In this document: positions 26,138 to 41,068 of the stretch, one piece after another
Position numbering within the stretch: the stretch's first letter is position 1
How the letters are laid out: each line of letters begins with the position of its first letter
Assembly: GCA_963847675.1 (NCBI GenBank)
Contig: CAWKAP010000009.1
Span: 186,001-250,000 of the forward strand
From: JADJWR01 sp963847675
GTDB taxonomy: Bacteria; Pseudomonadota; Gammaproteobacteria; Burkholderiales; Burkholderiaceae_F
Length of the DNA: 64,000 bases
Direction of reading: 5' to 3'
Made by a program: the position numbers and the translations under genes
The notes under the pieces: model-generated
Seen by the model: the letters and a program-made list of their open reading frames with translations, nothing else
The model's database searches: none
What the model was told of the DNA's origin: nothing

Positions 26138-28374
26138 GAGGCCACCTTCAGATGCCGGCGCTGCAGCTGTTCGATGCGCGCGCTGACCCGCTCGCGCGAG
26201 CGCACGCGCGCGGCGTCGATCAGCATCGCGCCGGCCCAGCGGTAGATGTTGTGGCTGTGCACCCAGGCACGCATCGTGCGCATCCGTTCGCGCTGCTCGG
26301 CGAGCGGCATCGCCAGCGCGCGCGCCAGCGCGTTGCCGGTTTCCTCGGCCGAGTACGGATTGACCAGCAGCGCCTCGTGCAGTTCGCGCGAGGCGCCGGT
26401 GAACACCGACAGCAGCAGCACGCCCTGATCGTCGTCGCGCGCGGCAACGTACTCCTTCGCCACCAGGTTCATGCCGTCGTGCAGACTGGTCACCATGCCG
26501 ACGTCGGCGCTTCGATAGAGGTCGCGCACCTGCGGCGCGCCCTGGTGCTCGATCTTCAGCAGGATCGCCGGTGCGCGCGCGCTACCCACCGCATCGTTGA
26601 TCCTCTGCGCCTCGGCCACCACGCGGTCGTGGAAAGCCTGGTACTCGGGCAGATCGCTGCGCGACGGCGAAGCCACCTGCACCAGCGTGAAGCGGCCGCG
26701 CCACTGCGGCTGCGTGGTCATCAGGTGCTCGACCGCGGCAAAGCGTTCGATCAGGCCCTTGATGTAGTCGAGGCGGTCGATGCCGATGGCGATGCGGTGC
26801 CCCTCGGGCAAGCCCAGCGCTGCGTGCACGCGAGTGCGCGTCGCCTCGATCGGCTCTTCGCTGACCGGCGGCCAGGCGATCGAGATCGGGTAGGGCGCGA
26901 CGCGGGTGAGCTGGCCGCCTCGATGGATCGTCATGTCTTCGTGTTCGATCCGTGCTTCGAGGAAGGTGTCGACCGCATCGATGAAGTTGCGGCAATGCGA
27001 AGGCGTCTGGAAGCCGACGATGTGGCTGCCGAGCAGGCCTTCGAGGATTTCCTCGCGCCACGGACAGATGCCGAAGGTCTCCGACATCGGCCACGGGATG
27101 TGCCAGAAGGTGACCACGGTGGCCTGCGGCAGGCGGTCGCGGATCATCTGCGGCACCAGCGGCATGTGATAGTCCTGCACCAGCACCAGCGGATCGGGCC
27201 GCTTGGCGGACTTCACCACCGCATCGGCGAAACGCTGGCTCACGTCGACGAAGTGCCGCCAGTCGTCGGCGCGGAACACGGGCCGGACGTGCGCGATATG
27301 GCACAGCGGCCACAGGCCTTCGTTGGCGAAGCCCTCGTAGTAGCCCTTGACCTGTTCCTGGGTCAGCCAGATGCGGCGCAGCGTGTAGGCCGGCCGTTCC
27401 GGGGGCACCTGCACGCGGCCTTCGGCGTCGGAAACCTCCGCGTCGGCGGAGCCGCTGCCGTGCGCGATCCAGGTGCCGCTGGCGGCGCGCAGCACCGGTT
27501 CGAGCGCCGTGACCAGCCCGCTGGCCGGCTGCGCGACGACGATCTCGTCGCCGCGGCGTTCATGCGAATACGGCTGGCGATTCGAAACGACGATGATTTC
27601 GTCGCCGGCGTACTGGCTCTGCAGCACCGAGCGAAGCCGTTGCGGTGACCAGCCTTCGCTGGCGCCGGTATCCGCGGCACGCTGCCTTTCCAGGCGCCGG
27701 AACAGGCTGCGCACCTCGGCTTCGAGCGGCAGCAGCGCCTTGTCGATGGTGGCCGGGCCCTCGGCGAAAGGTCGCAGCAGACCCTCGCCGGTGAGCATCG
27801 CGCGCACGCCACGCACCCAGCCGCGCCAGCTCAGGTGCGCGACAGCGACGGTGATGAGCGCAACGACCAGAGCCAGAACGGCGAACGTGGCCATCGCATA
27901 CCAGCGTGTTTCGCTCGAGCGCACCTCGATGAAGCTCATGTCGTGCAGCACCACCATGCTGTGCGCGGCGCCGGCCGCTTCGCCGAGCCGTAATGGCACG
28001 CGGGTCGCGTGCAGCACGCCCTGCAGCAGGCGCAACACGCGCTCGTCGCCCGCGGAAGGCCTGCAGCCCACGCTTTCCGGAAACTGCGCCGAGCGGGCGA
28101 TCATCGTGCCGCGCGCGTCGCACAGGGCCATCGACTGCAGGCGCTCGTCGGTGGAGGCGTCGTTCAGCAGCGCGGTGACCCGGGGCAGCGCGCCCTGCCC
28201 GTACGCATCGCGCAGCGAGCCGGACAGCGTGGCGGTGATGGCCTGCGCGCGCTGGTCGAGGTCGCTCATGAACCAGCGCAGCGTGAGACGGTCGATCAGC
28301 GGCACCGACAGGTACGCCAGCGCGGCGACTGCAAGCAGCAGCGGCAGGACGAATCGCAGGGAAAGTTTCAGCAT
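26134..28374 (-). CDS. otsA: Trehalose-6-phosphate synthase OtsA with membrane/sensor-like N-terminus
   Basis: A 746-residue protein, about 270 residues longer than soluble OtsA. Residues 5-24 form a membrane helix. Residues 25-157 would be extracytoplasmic, with a helix-rich, sensor-like composition and cysteines at 85 and 104. Residues 158-183 form a second membrane helix, followed by a short linker resembling the HAMP-like stalk of sensor proteins. The GT20 catalytic domain starts near 259 (IIVVSNRQPYS) and has QDYHMPLVPQMIRDRLP, WHIPWP, GIDRLDYIKGL and LHDGMNLVAKEY, matching UDP-glucose and glucose-6-phosphate binding residues of OtsA. The start at 28374 is chosen because the ORF extension upstream is Ala/Arg-rich and unconserved. 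The first enzyme of trehalose synthesis is thus probably membrane-bound. Confidence 0.92.
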   Translation of the reverse strand: MLKLSLRFVLPLLLAVAALAYLSVPLIDRLTLRWFMSDLDQRAQAITATLSGSLRDAYGQGALPRVTALLNDASTDERLQSMALCDARGTMIARSAQFPESVGCRPSAGDERVLRLLQGVLHATRVPLRLGEAAGAAHSMVVLHDMSFIEVRSSETRWYAMATFAVLALVVALITVAVAHLSWRGWVRGVRAMLTGEGLLRPFAEGPATIDKALLPLEAEVRSLFRRLERQRAADTGASEGWSPQRLRSVLQSQYAGDEIIVVSNRQPYSHERRGDEIVVAQPASGLVTALEPVLRAASGTWIAHGSGSADAEVSDAEGRVQVPPERPAYTLRRIWLTQEQVKGYYEGFANEGLWPLCHIAHVRPVFRADDWRHFVDVSQRFADAVVKSAKRPDPLVLVQDYHMPLVPQMIRDRLPQATVVTFWHIPWPMSETFGICPWREEILEGLLGSHIVGFQTPSHCRNFIDAVDTFLEARIEHEDMTIHRGGQLTRVAPYPISIAWPPVSEEPIEATRTRVHAALGLPEGHRIAIGIDRLDYIKGLIERFAAVEHLMTTQPQWRGRFTLVQVASPSRSDLPEYQAFHDRVVAEAQRINDAVGSARAPAILLKIEHQGAPQVRDLYRSADVGMVTSLHDGMNLVAKEYVAARDDDQGVLLLSVFTGASRELHEALLVNPYSAEETGNALARALAMPLAEQRERMRTMRAWVHSHNIYRWAGAMLIDAARVRSRERVSARIEQLQRRHLKVAS

Positions 28375-28784
28375 GACCGGTTGTTGTTTGGCGGCAGCGG
28401 CGGTGCAGACACCCGCACCCGCCCCGCGGATCCATGGCGCCGCAGCCCGACGCACCCTGTTGCAGGCAGCACGCCCTGCGCGCGACGGCTGCTGCAGTGC
28501 GGACTCCGGCCCAGCGGCAGTTGCCGATCAGCGCCGGCTGCGGGTTGGCGCCGCCTCAGATCCGCTCTTCGCCCTACGGACAGTTGCAGCGGAGATGCGA
28601 TGGTTGCATGCGCAACATACCGCCGAATCCGCGCAAGCCGTAAGTAAGTCTCCCCAGAAGTCGCCCCGAGACCGGCGCGCCACGTTGCCCGGCCGACCCG
28701 GGTCGGGGGAGAGAAAAACGCCCACCCGCCCTTACGCGATAATGCGCACGAGAAAAGCTTCCGCATTGATCGACGCGATCTCCA
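28375..28784. other. Divergent intergenic region otsA / response regulator
   Basis: About 410 bp between two divergent genes. No conserved reading frame is visible. It must contain the promoters of the otsAB unit and of the response regulator. A GC-rich block with GGCCGACCCGGGTCGGGGG, able to form a short hairpin, lies near 28700. No clear sigma-70 boxes or operator could be assigned by eye. Confidence 0.4.
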
Positions 28785-29405
28785 ATGTCTGCCAACCCCA
28801 CAGCCTATATTGTCGACGACGACAGCGCGATCCGCGATTCGCTTTCGCTCTGGCTGGGCATGCGCGGAATTCGCTGCCTGGCCTACGAGTCGGCCGAGCG
28901 TTTCCTGGAGTCCGTTCAGCCGGACTGGCGTGGCTGCGTGCTGATCGACCTGCAGCTCGAGGGCATCGACGGTCTGCAACTGCAGGCGCAACTGGCCGAG
29001 CGGAGCATCACGATGCCCGTGATTTTCATCACCGGTCACGGCGATGTCAGTACTGCCCGCGATGCGCTGAAGGCGGGCGCGCTCGATTTCATCGAAAAGC
29101 CGGTCGACAACGACCGGCTCGTCGAACTGGTGGGCGTGGCGATCGCGCGGGATGCAGAAAACGCAGAGCGGCAGGCACAGGCCGCCGTGCTGAACGGTCG
29201 CCTGGAACGCCTGACGCAGCGCGAGCGCGAGGTCATGGCACAGGTCGTAGCCGGCCGCCACAATCGCGAAATCGCCGCCGACCTCGGCATCAGCCCGCGG
29301 ACGGTGGAGGTCTACAAGGCGCGCCTGATGGACAAGCTCGACGTGCGGCGAGTCGCCGACCTGGTCAAGCTCGCGCTGGAAGCCGGGAGCGAGTCGCCGC
29401 AGTGA
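28785..29405 (+). CDS. LuxR/FixJ-type response regulator
   Basis: A 206-residue two-domain regulator. The receiver domain has the acidic pair in IVDDDSAIRDSL, the phospho-acceptor aspartate in VLIDLQLEGIDGLQ, the Thr/Ser switch in FITGHGD and the lysine in FIEKPVD. This set, including the FITGHGDV run, is typical of FixJ/TtrR/DctR-like regulators. The DNA-binding domain reads LTQREREVMAQVVAGRHNREIAADLGISPRTVEVYKARLMDKL. No sensor kinase gene is adjacent, so it is an orphan here. A terminator-like hairpin follows. It might control genes on either side, including otsAB, but nothing in the sequence proves this. Confidence 0.9.
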   Translation: MSANPTAYIVDDDSAIRDSLSLWLGMRGIRCLAYESAERFLESVQPDWRGCVLIDLQLEGIDGLQLQAQLAERSITMPVIFITGHGDVSTARDALKAGALDFIEKPVDNDRLVELVGVAIARDAENAERQAQAAVLNGRLERLTQREREVMAQVVAGRHNREIAADLGISPRTVEVYKARLMDKLDVRRVADLVKLALEAGSESPQ

Positions 29406-29410
29406 CCGAA

Positions 29411-29443
29411 GGCGGCGGCCGGGGATTCCCCCGCCGCCGCCTT
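29411..29443 (+). terminator. Rho-independent terminator after the response regulator
   Basis: GGCGGCGG...GGGG pairs with CCCC...CCGCCGCC around an ATTC loop and is followed by TTT. It lies 6 nt after the stop codon. The remaining 250 bp up to the next start at 29692 shows no gene. Confidence 0.7.
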
Positions 29444-29691
29444 TCTGGCTCTACCCATTTGGATGCCGTCCTGGCGTTGCGGTCGTTGCGTACGTGCGGC
29501 GCCCCTTCTGCCCCGGGCGCGCGGTTCATAGACTCCTTCATCGGCTCCTCGGCGCCCGGCCGTCCAGCGTGGGTCGGCTGTCGCATCCGGATGGGCGTTG
29601 CCTTCCTCAGCCTTCCCGCATTTCCGGCGCCGTCGGCATAAGTGCTGACCCAAAGCAATCGGCAATCCACTGGGTGAATAACATCAAACAC

Positions 29692-31173
29692 ATGCGTGCC
29701 CAAGAGACCCTGTTCGGGCGAGCGCGGAAGTCGGCGCGGGGCGGGTCCGGTACGGCCCGACCGGCTGGCCGAAGGCTGATCGAAGCGCTCGGCCTGCTGC
29801 TCGCGATGGTGCTGGCGGCCGGTGCCGCGCGAGCCGCGACGGTTGCGGTACTGCAGGTCGACGGTGCGATCAGTCCCGCCTCGGCCGATTACGTCGAGCG
29901 CGGCATTGCCGAGGCCAACGAGCAAGGCGCTGCGCTCGTCGTGCTTCAGCTCGACACCCCCGGTGGCCTCGACACCTCGATGCGACAGATCATCAAGGCG
30001 ATCCTCGCCTCGCCGGTGCCGGTGGCCAGCTTCGTTTCCCCGGGCGGTGCGCGGGCGGCGAGCGCCGGGACCTACATCCTCTACGCCAGCCACGTCGCGG
30101 CGATGGCGCCGGCCACCAACCTCGGTGCGGCCACGCCGGTGCCAATTGGCATGCCCGGCGCATCGCCGGGTGATGGCACGCCGGTTCGCAAGCCGCAGGC
30201 GGCCCCCAAGAAGGATGGTGAAAAAACCGAAAAGAGCGCAGAGGCGACGCCAGGCGAACCGCTCGCGCCGGCCGACGCGATGCGTGCCAAGCAGGTCAAC
30301 GACGCGGTGGCCTACATCCGCAGCCTGGCCGAGCTGCGCGGCCGCAATGCCGACTGGGCCGAGCGCGCGGTTCGCGAAGGCATCAGCCTTTCCGCAGCCG
30401 AAGCGCTCAAGCAGAACGTCATCGACCTGGTGGCGCAGGACGTGCCGGCGCTGCTGAAGGCGCTGCACGGCCGCGAGGTCAAGGTGCTCGAACAGAGCGT
30501 GACGCTCGACACCGAAGGCGCCACGCTGCTCGCGCTGGCGCCGGACGCGCGTTCGCGCTTCCTCGCGGTGATCACCAACCCGAGCGTGGCGCTGATCCTG
30601 ATGCTGATCGGTGCCTACGGCCTGTTCTTCGAGTTCTCGTCGCCGGGCTTCGGCGTGGCCGGCGTGGCGGGCGGCATCTGCCTGCTGCTCGGGCTGTACG
30701 CGCTGCAACTGCTGCCGATCAACTACGCCGGCCTGGGCCTGATCCTGCTCGGCCTGGGATTGATGATCGCCGAAGTGTTCCTGCCGAGCTTCGGCGTGCT
30801 CGGCATCGGCGGCATCGTTGCCTTCGTGCTCGGCGCCACGCTGCTGATCGACACCGACGTGCCCGGCTTCGGAATTCCGCTGCCGGTGATCGTCGCGACG
30901 GCACTGACGAGCGCGGCGGCGCTGATCCTGGTGGGTGGCGTGGCGCTGCGCGCGCGCCGGGCGCGCGTCGTGAGCGGCGCCGAGGAACTGATCGGCGCGG
31001 TCGGCGAGGTGCTCGACGCCGATGGCTGGGCCTACGTGCACGGCGAGCGCTGGCGCACGCGCAGCGCGGGGCCGCTGGCGCCGGGCGAGAAGGTGCGCGT
31101 CACCGCGATCGAAGGCCTGACCCTCAGCGTGGAGCCGCTGCGCGACGAGGCGGCCGGTAAACAGAAGGAGTGA
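29692..31173 (+). CDS. NfeD family protein with ClpP-class serine protease domain (long form)
   Basis: A 493-residue membrane protein. An N-terminal signal or anchor (LGLLLAMVLAAGAARA) precedes a ClpP-like protease domain with LDTPGGLDTSMRQI, the nucleophile serine in GGARAASAGTYIL and a downstream ADAMRAKQVNDA lysine region. A low-complexity Pro/Lys/Ala insert (about 160-200) interrupts the protease domain. Four to five membrane helices and the C-terminal OB-fold NfeD domain (AEELIGAVGEVLDADGWAYVHGE) follow. Family members cleave stomatin-like partners, and the slipin gene follows within 8 nt. The start at 29692 is the best ATG, though no strong ribosome site is seen. Confidence 0.9.
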   Translation: MRAQETLFGRARKSARGGSGTARPAGRRLIEALGLLLAMVLAAGAARAATVAVLQVDGAISPASADYVERGIAEANEQGAALVVLQLDTPGGLDTSMRQIIKAILASPVPVASFVSPGGARAASAGTYILYASHVAAMAPATNLGAATPVPIGMPGASPGDGTPVRKPQAAPKKDGEKTEKSAEATPGEPLAPADAMRAKQVNDAVAYIRSLAELRGRNADWAERAVREGISLSAAEALKQNVIDLVAQDVPALLKALHGREVKVLEQSVTLDTEGATLLALAPDARSRFLAVITNPSVALILMLIGAYGLFFEFSSPGFGVAGVAGGICLLLGLYALQLLPINYAGLGLILLGLGLMIAEVFLPSFGVLGIGGIVAFVLGATLLIDTDVPGFGIPLPVIVATALTSAAALILVGGVALRARRARVVSGAEELIGAVGEVLDADGWAYVHGERWRTRSAGPLAPGEKVRVTAIEGLTLSVEPLRDEAAGKQKE

Positions 31174-31180
31174 CCTGACC

Positions 31181-31942
31181 ATGCTGTTCAATTTCCAGTT
31201 CGGAATCGGCACCGTATTGCTGCTGCTGCTGATCGTCGTCGTTTCGTCGTTCCGCATCCTGCGCGAGTACGAGCGCGGCGTGGTCTTCATGCTCGGCCGC
31301 TTCTGGAGGGTCAAGGGGCCGGGGCTGGTCATCATCATTCCCGGCATCCAGCAGATGGTGCGTGTCGACCTGCGCGTGGTGACGATGGACGTGCCGGAGC
31401 AGGACGTGATCTCGCACGACAACGTCTCGGTGAAGGTCAACGCGATCGTCTTCTTCCGCGTCGTCGAGCCGGACAAGGCGATCATCCAGGTCGCCAACTT
31501 CCTGCAGGCGACGAGCCAGCTGGCGCAGACGACGCTGCGCGCGGTGCTCGGCAAGCACGAGCTCGACGAGATGCTGTCCGAGCGCGAACGGCTGAATCTC
31601 GACATCCAGAAGATCCTCGACGCACAGACCGACGCCTGGGGCATCAAGGTCACCAACGTCGAGATCAAGCACGTCGACCTGAACGAATCGATGGTGCGCG
31701 CGATCGCCCGCCAGGCCGAGGCCGAGCGCGAACGGCGTGCTAAGGTTATTCACGCAGAAGGCGAGAAGCAGGCCTCGGCCACCCTGCTCGAAGCCGCGCA
31801 GATGCTGGCTCAGGAGCCGCAGGCGATGCAGCTTCGCTACCTGCAGACGCTCACCCAGATCGCCGGCGACCGAAGTTCGACGATCGTGTTCCCGTTGCCC
31901 ATGGACCTGCTGACTCAGCTGAAGATCGGCAAGACCAGCTAG
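31181..31942 (+). CDS. Slipin (stomatin/band 7 family) protein
   Basis: A 253-residue SPFH protein. A short N-terminal membrane segment (TVLLLLLIVVVSSF) is followed by ILREYERGVVFMLGRFWRVKGPGLVIIIPG, the canonical slipin/stomatin sequence. VPEQDVISHDNVSVKVNAIVFFRV and the coiled-coil RQAEAERERRAKVIHAEGEKQAS follow. Slipins oligomerise in membrane microdomains and are substrates of the partner NfeD protease. The NfeD-slipin pair is a conserved operon linked to membrane-stress tolerance. Confidence 0.95.
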   Translation: MLFNFQFGIGTVLLLLLIVVVSSFRILREYERGVVFMLGRFWRVKGPGLVIIIPGIQQMVRVDLRVVTMDVPEQDVISHDNVSVKVNAIVFFRVVEPDKAIIQVANFLQATSQLAQTTLRAVLGKHELDEMLSERERLNLDIQKILDAQTDAWGIKVTNVEIKHVDLNESMVRAIARQAEAERERRAKVIHAEGEKQASATLLEAAQMLAQEPQAMQLRYLQTLTQIAGDRSSTIVFPLPMDLLTQLKIGKTS

Positions 31943-31949
31943 GCAAGAC

Positions 31950-31969
31950 GGGCCGCCGCCGAGCGGCCC
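31950..31969 (+). terminator. GC hairpin after slipin
   Basis: A 7-bp stem GGGCCGC/GCGGCCC with a 6-nt loop lies 8 nt after the slipin stop. There is no T-run, so it may be an mRNA-end stabiliser or a weak terminator before the glgB operon. Confidence 0.35.
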
Positions 31970-32044
31970 GGCGCCGAAGACCAGTCGGCCCGCACCCGCT
32001 GCGGCGCGGACGTTCGAATCCGTAACAGACTTAAAGGAGGCCTC

Positions 32045-33960
<1,916 letters not shown>

Positions 33961-33979
<19 letters not shown>

Positions 33980-36003
33980 CGACCTGCGGCGTTCCGGCCG
34001 CCAACAGTCTCGTCGACGGCCGCGTTCGCGCGGTGGTGGAGAACATCTCGCCGATGGTCGATGGCGGGCGTTTCGCCGCCAAGCGAATCGTCGGCGACCG
34101 GGTCGCGGTCGAGGCCGACTGTTTTGCCGACGGCCATGACGTGATCGCCGTGCGCCTGAAGTGGCGACGCGCGGAGGACACGCAGTGGCAGGAGACGCCG
34201 ATGGTGGCGATCGGCAACGATCGCTGGCGCGCCGTGTTCGAACCCAATGCCATCGGCCGCTGGATCTACACGGTGTGCGCCTGGGTCGATCGCTTCCTCA
34301 CCTGGCACCATGACTACGAGCGCCGCATCGACGAGGGCGACATCCGCCTGGCCGCGCGCGTCGGCGCGCAGCTGATCGCCGACGCCGCACAGCGCGCGAG
34401 CGGCGACGACGCCCGCCGTCTTGCCGACTGGGCCGCGCGGCTGACCTCGACCATCGAACACGAGCCCGATGCGGCCAAGATCAAGGCCCTGGCGCTCGAC
34501 GACGAGCTGGGCCGGGTCGCCGCACGCTATCCGGACCGCAGCCTCGAATTCACCTACCCGGTCGAGCTGCCGCTGGTGGTCGATCGCGAGCGCGCGCGCT
34601 TCTCGAGCTGGTACGAGTTCTTCCCGCGCTCGGCCGCGCGCGAGCCGGGCCGCCACGGCACGTTCAAGGACTGCGAGGCCATGCTGCCGTACGTGGCCGA
34701 GATGGGCTTCGACGTCGTGTACTTCCCGCCGATCCACCCGGTCGGGCGCGTCAACCGCAAGGGCAAGAACAACACGCTGCTCGCCGCCAGCGACGACGTC
34801 GGCAGCCCGTGGGCGATCGGCGCCAAGGAAGGCGGCCACAAGTCGGTGCACACGCCGCTCGGCACGCTGGCCGACTTCGAGAAGCTGGTCGGGCGGGCGC
34901 ACGAGTTCGGCATCGAGATCGCGCTCGACATCGCCTACCAGTGCGCCCCCGATCACCCGTACGTCGAGCAGCACCCGAAGTGGTTCCGCTGGCGCCCCGA
35001 CGGCACGGTGCAGTACGCCGAGAACCCGCCGAAGAAGTATCAGGACATCTACCCGTTCGACTTCGAGTCGGACGAATGGGAAGGCATGTGGCGCGAGCTC
35101 ACCGACGTGATGGAGTTCTGGGTCGGCGCCGGGGTGAAGATTTTCCGCGTCGACAACCCGCACACCAAGGCCTTTCCGTTCTGGGAGTGGTCGATCACGC
35201 AGCTGAAGGGCAGGTACCCCGACGTGCTGTTCCTGTCGGAGGCGTTCACCCGGCCCAAGGTGATGCACCGGCTGGCCAAGCTCGGCTTCACGCAGAGCTA
35301 CACCTACTTCGCGTGGCGCAACACCAAGCAGGAACTCACGGAATACTTCACCGACCTGGCGCACGGGCCCGGGCGCGAGTACTTCCGGCCGAACGTGTGG
35401 CCGAACACGCCGGACATCCTGACCGAGGCGCTGCAGTTCGGCGGCCGCCCGGTGTTCATGTCGCGGCTGGTGCTGGCCGCCACGCTGAGCGCCAGCTACG
35501 GCATCTACGGGCCGGCCTACGAACACATGGAGGCGGCGCCGCGCGAACCGGGCGCGGAGGAGTACCTGCATTCGGAGAAGTACGAGCTGAAGCAGTGGAA
35601 CCTGACGCGGCCGGACTCGCTGGCGCCGTTCATCGCGCGCGTCAACCTGGTCCGCCGCGAGAACGCCGCCCTGCACGACAACGAGTCGCTGCGTTTCCTG
35701 CCGATCGACAACCCGCAGATCATCGCCTACTCGAAGTCGACGCCGGCACTCGACAACGTGGTGATCTGCGTGGTCAACCTCGACCCGCACCACCGGCAGA
35801 GCGGCTGGCTGACGGTCGACCTGGCGGGGCTCGGCATCGAGGCGGACATGCCGTTCCAGGTGCACGACCTGCTCACCGACGCACACTTCCTGTGGCACGG
35901 CCCGCGCAACTACGTCGAGATCGACCCGCAGCGCGCGCCGGCCCACGTGTTCCGCCTGCGCCGGCGCCTGCGTCGCGAGCAGGACTTCGATTACTTCATG
36001 TGA
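33961..36003 (+). CDS. glgE: Alpha-1,4-glucan:maltose-1-phosphate maltosyltransferase GlgE
   Basis: A 680-residue GH13_3 enzyme. The N-terminal beta-sandwich (about 1-125) and helical insert precede the signature WYEFFPRSAAREPGRHGTF near 215. MGFDVVYFPPIHPVGRVNRKGKNN, the nucleophile aspartate in KIFRVDNPHTKAFPFWEW and the acid glutamate in VLFLSEAFTRPKVMH are all present. It transfers maltosyl units from maltose-1-phosphate to alpha-glucan. The start lies inside the end of glgB, so the two are tightly coupled. The substrate would come from the TreS-maltokinase fusion directly downstream. Confidence 0.96.
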
Positions 36004-36016
36004 GGACGTCGCTGCG

Positions 36017-39358
<3,342 letters not shown>

Positions 39359-39371
39359 GAAAGGAACAGCC

Positions 39372-40052
39372 ATGGGCAATTTCGACGTCGTCATCGAGCC
39401 GGTCCGCGCGTTCCTCGTGCAGATCGGCGCCTATCTGCCGCGGCTCGCGGTGGCCATCGTGGTCCTGATCGCCGGCTGGCTGATCGCCAAGGCGGTCCGT
39501 TTCGCGGCCGTCAAGGCGCTGCGGGCGCTCAATTTCCACGTGCTGACCGAGCGCGCCGGGATCGACGGCTTCCTGCAGCAGGGCGGTACCGAGCGCGATA
39601 CCACCGCCGTGTTCGGCGCCGTCATCTACTGGGTCGTGATCCTCGTCGCGCTGATCATCGCCTTCAACGGGCTCGGGCTGACGCAGGTGACCGACCTGCT
39701 GACGCGCGTGCTGCTGTTCCTGCCCAAGCTGCTGGTCGGGCTGCTGGTGCTGATCTTCGGCAGCTACTTCGGGCGCTTCGTCGGCAATGCCGTGCAGACC
39801 TACCTGCGCAACATCGGCATCAGCGATGCCGACCTGCTCGGGCGGATCGCGCAGTACGCAATCGTCGTCTTCGTGGTGCTGATCGCCGTCGATCACCTCG
39901 ACATCGGCGGCGACCTCGTGCAGCACACCTTCCTCATCCTGCTCGCCGGCGTGGTCCTGGCGCTGGCGCTCGCCTTCGGCATCGGCGGGCGCGACTGGGC
40001 ATCCGGGCTGCTCGAGCGGTGGTTTCCGCGCGGGGAACGCAAGGACCCATGA
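39372..40052 (+). CDS. Mechanosensitive-channel-like membrane protein (conserved TM helix, CmpX-like)
   Basis: A 226-residue protein with about five membrane helices. The sequence LPRLAVAIVVLIAGWLIAKAVRFAAVKALRAL and the repeated VIYWVVILVALIIAFNGLGL / LLTRVLLFLPKLLVGLLVLIFGSYFGRFVGNAV pattern match the conserved TM-helix repeats of CmpX-like proteins. No classic MscS beta domain follows, so gating activity is not certain. An AAGGAA ribosome site precedes the ATG, which lies 13 nt after treS-mak. Its stop overlaps the glk start (ATGA), which places it inside the sugar operon. Confidence 0.8.
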   Translation: MGNFDVVIEPVRAFLVQIGAYLPRLAVAIVVLIAGWLIAKAVRFAAVKALRALNFHVLTERAGIDGFLQQGGTERDTTAVFGAVIYWVVILVALIIAFNGLGLTQVTDLLTRVLLFLPKLLVGLLVLIFGSYFGRFVGNAVQTYLRNIGISDADLLGRIAQYAIVVFVVLIAVDHLDIGGDLVQHTFLILLAGVVLALALAFGIGGRDWASGLLERWFPRGERKDP

Positions 40053-41017
40053 TCCTGACCGGCGACATCGGCGGCACCAAGACCCTGCTCGCCCTGCACG
40101 ACGACAGCGGTGCCATCGTCGCGCGGCGTCGCTACCCGTCGCATGACGCGGCGGCATTGGCCGACCTGGTGGCGCGCTTCTTCGGCGAGGTGGCGCCGGC
40201 GGACGTGCGCGCCGCCTGTTTCGGAATCGCCGGCCCGGTGCTGGGCGAGCGGGTCAAGGTCACCCATCTGCCGTGGGAGATCGACGCCGGCGCCCTGGCG
40301 TCGCGCTTCGGCTTCGAGCAGGTCCACCTGCTGAACGATTTCGCGGCCGCGGCGCACGGCATCGGCTCGCTTTCCTCGACCGACCTCGCCACGCTGCAGC
40401 CCGGGGCACCGATGGTGCAGCGGCCGAAGGTGGTGATCGGCGCCGGCACGGGGCTGGGCATCGCCTACGTGCTCGACGGTGCGGTGCTGTCGGGAGAAGG
40501 CGGACACGCTGCGTTCGCCCCGGCCGATGCGATCCAGGACGGGCTCTGGCAGTGGCTCCAGCGGCGCGTCGGGCGGGTCCAGGTGGAGCACGTGGTCAGC
40601 GGCAGCGGCCTCGCGCACATCTACGAATTCCTGGTCGAGCGGCAGGCGCAAGCCGCAGCGGCCGGCGCGCGCGACGTGCTGTCCGCCGAAGATCCGCCGG
40701 CGACGATCGCGATCCGGGGCCTGGAGGGCGGCGATCCGCTGTCGCTCGCCGCGATCGACCTGTTCCTCTCCTGCTACGGCGCACTCGCCGGCGATCAGGC
40801 GCTGGCGGTGCTGGCGCGCGGCGGCGTCTATGTCACCGGCGGCATTGCGCCGAAGCTGCTGCCGCGCATTGCGGCCGGCGGTTTCATGGCGGCGTTCAAC
40901 GACAAGGGCGCGTACGCCGACCTGAATCGCGCCTGCCCGGTACATGTCGTGCTGAACCCGGATTTGCCACTGATCGGTGCGGCACGTCATGCGGCGGAAA
41001 GGATGGCCGCGGTATAA
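40049..41017 (+). CDS. glk: Glucokinase Glk
   Basis: A 322-residue ATP-dependent glucokinase. The phosphate-1 motif LTGDIGGTKTLLAL is at the N-terminus, HLLNDFAAAAHGI holds the catalytic Asp, VIGAGTGLGIAYV the phosphate-2 loop, GEGGHAAFAPAD the sugar-binding glutamates, and GGVYVTGGIAPKLL the adenosine motif. It makes glucose-6-phosphate from glucose released by trehalose or maltodextrin breakdown. The ATG at 40049 overlaps the upstream stop; an in-frame ATG at 40019 would lie well inside the neighbour. Confidence 0.94.
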   Translation: MILTGDIGGTKTLLALHDDSGAIVARRRYPSHDAAALADLVARFFGEVAPADVRAACFGIAGPVLGERVKVTHLPWEIDAGALASRFGFEQVHLLNDFAAAAHGIGSLSSTDLATLQPGAPMVQRPKVVIGAGTGLGIAYVLDGAVLSGEGGHAAFAPADAIQDGLWQWLQRRVGRVQVEHVVSGSGLAHIYEFLVERQAQAAAAGARDVLSAEDPPATIAIRGLEGGDPLSLAAIDLFLSCYGALAGDQALAVLARGGVYVTGGIAPKLLPRIAAGGFMAAFNDKGAYADLNRACPVHVVLNPDLPLIGAARHAAERMAAV

Positions 41018-41068
41018 GGATTCAAGTGGTGTTTCTGCGTTGCGGAACGCACGTGCATGGAGGAAGTG

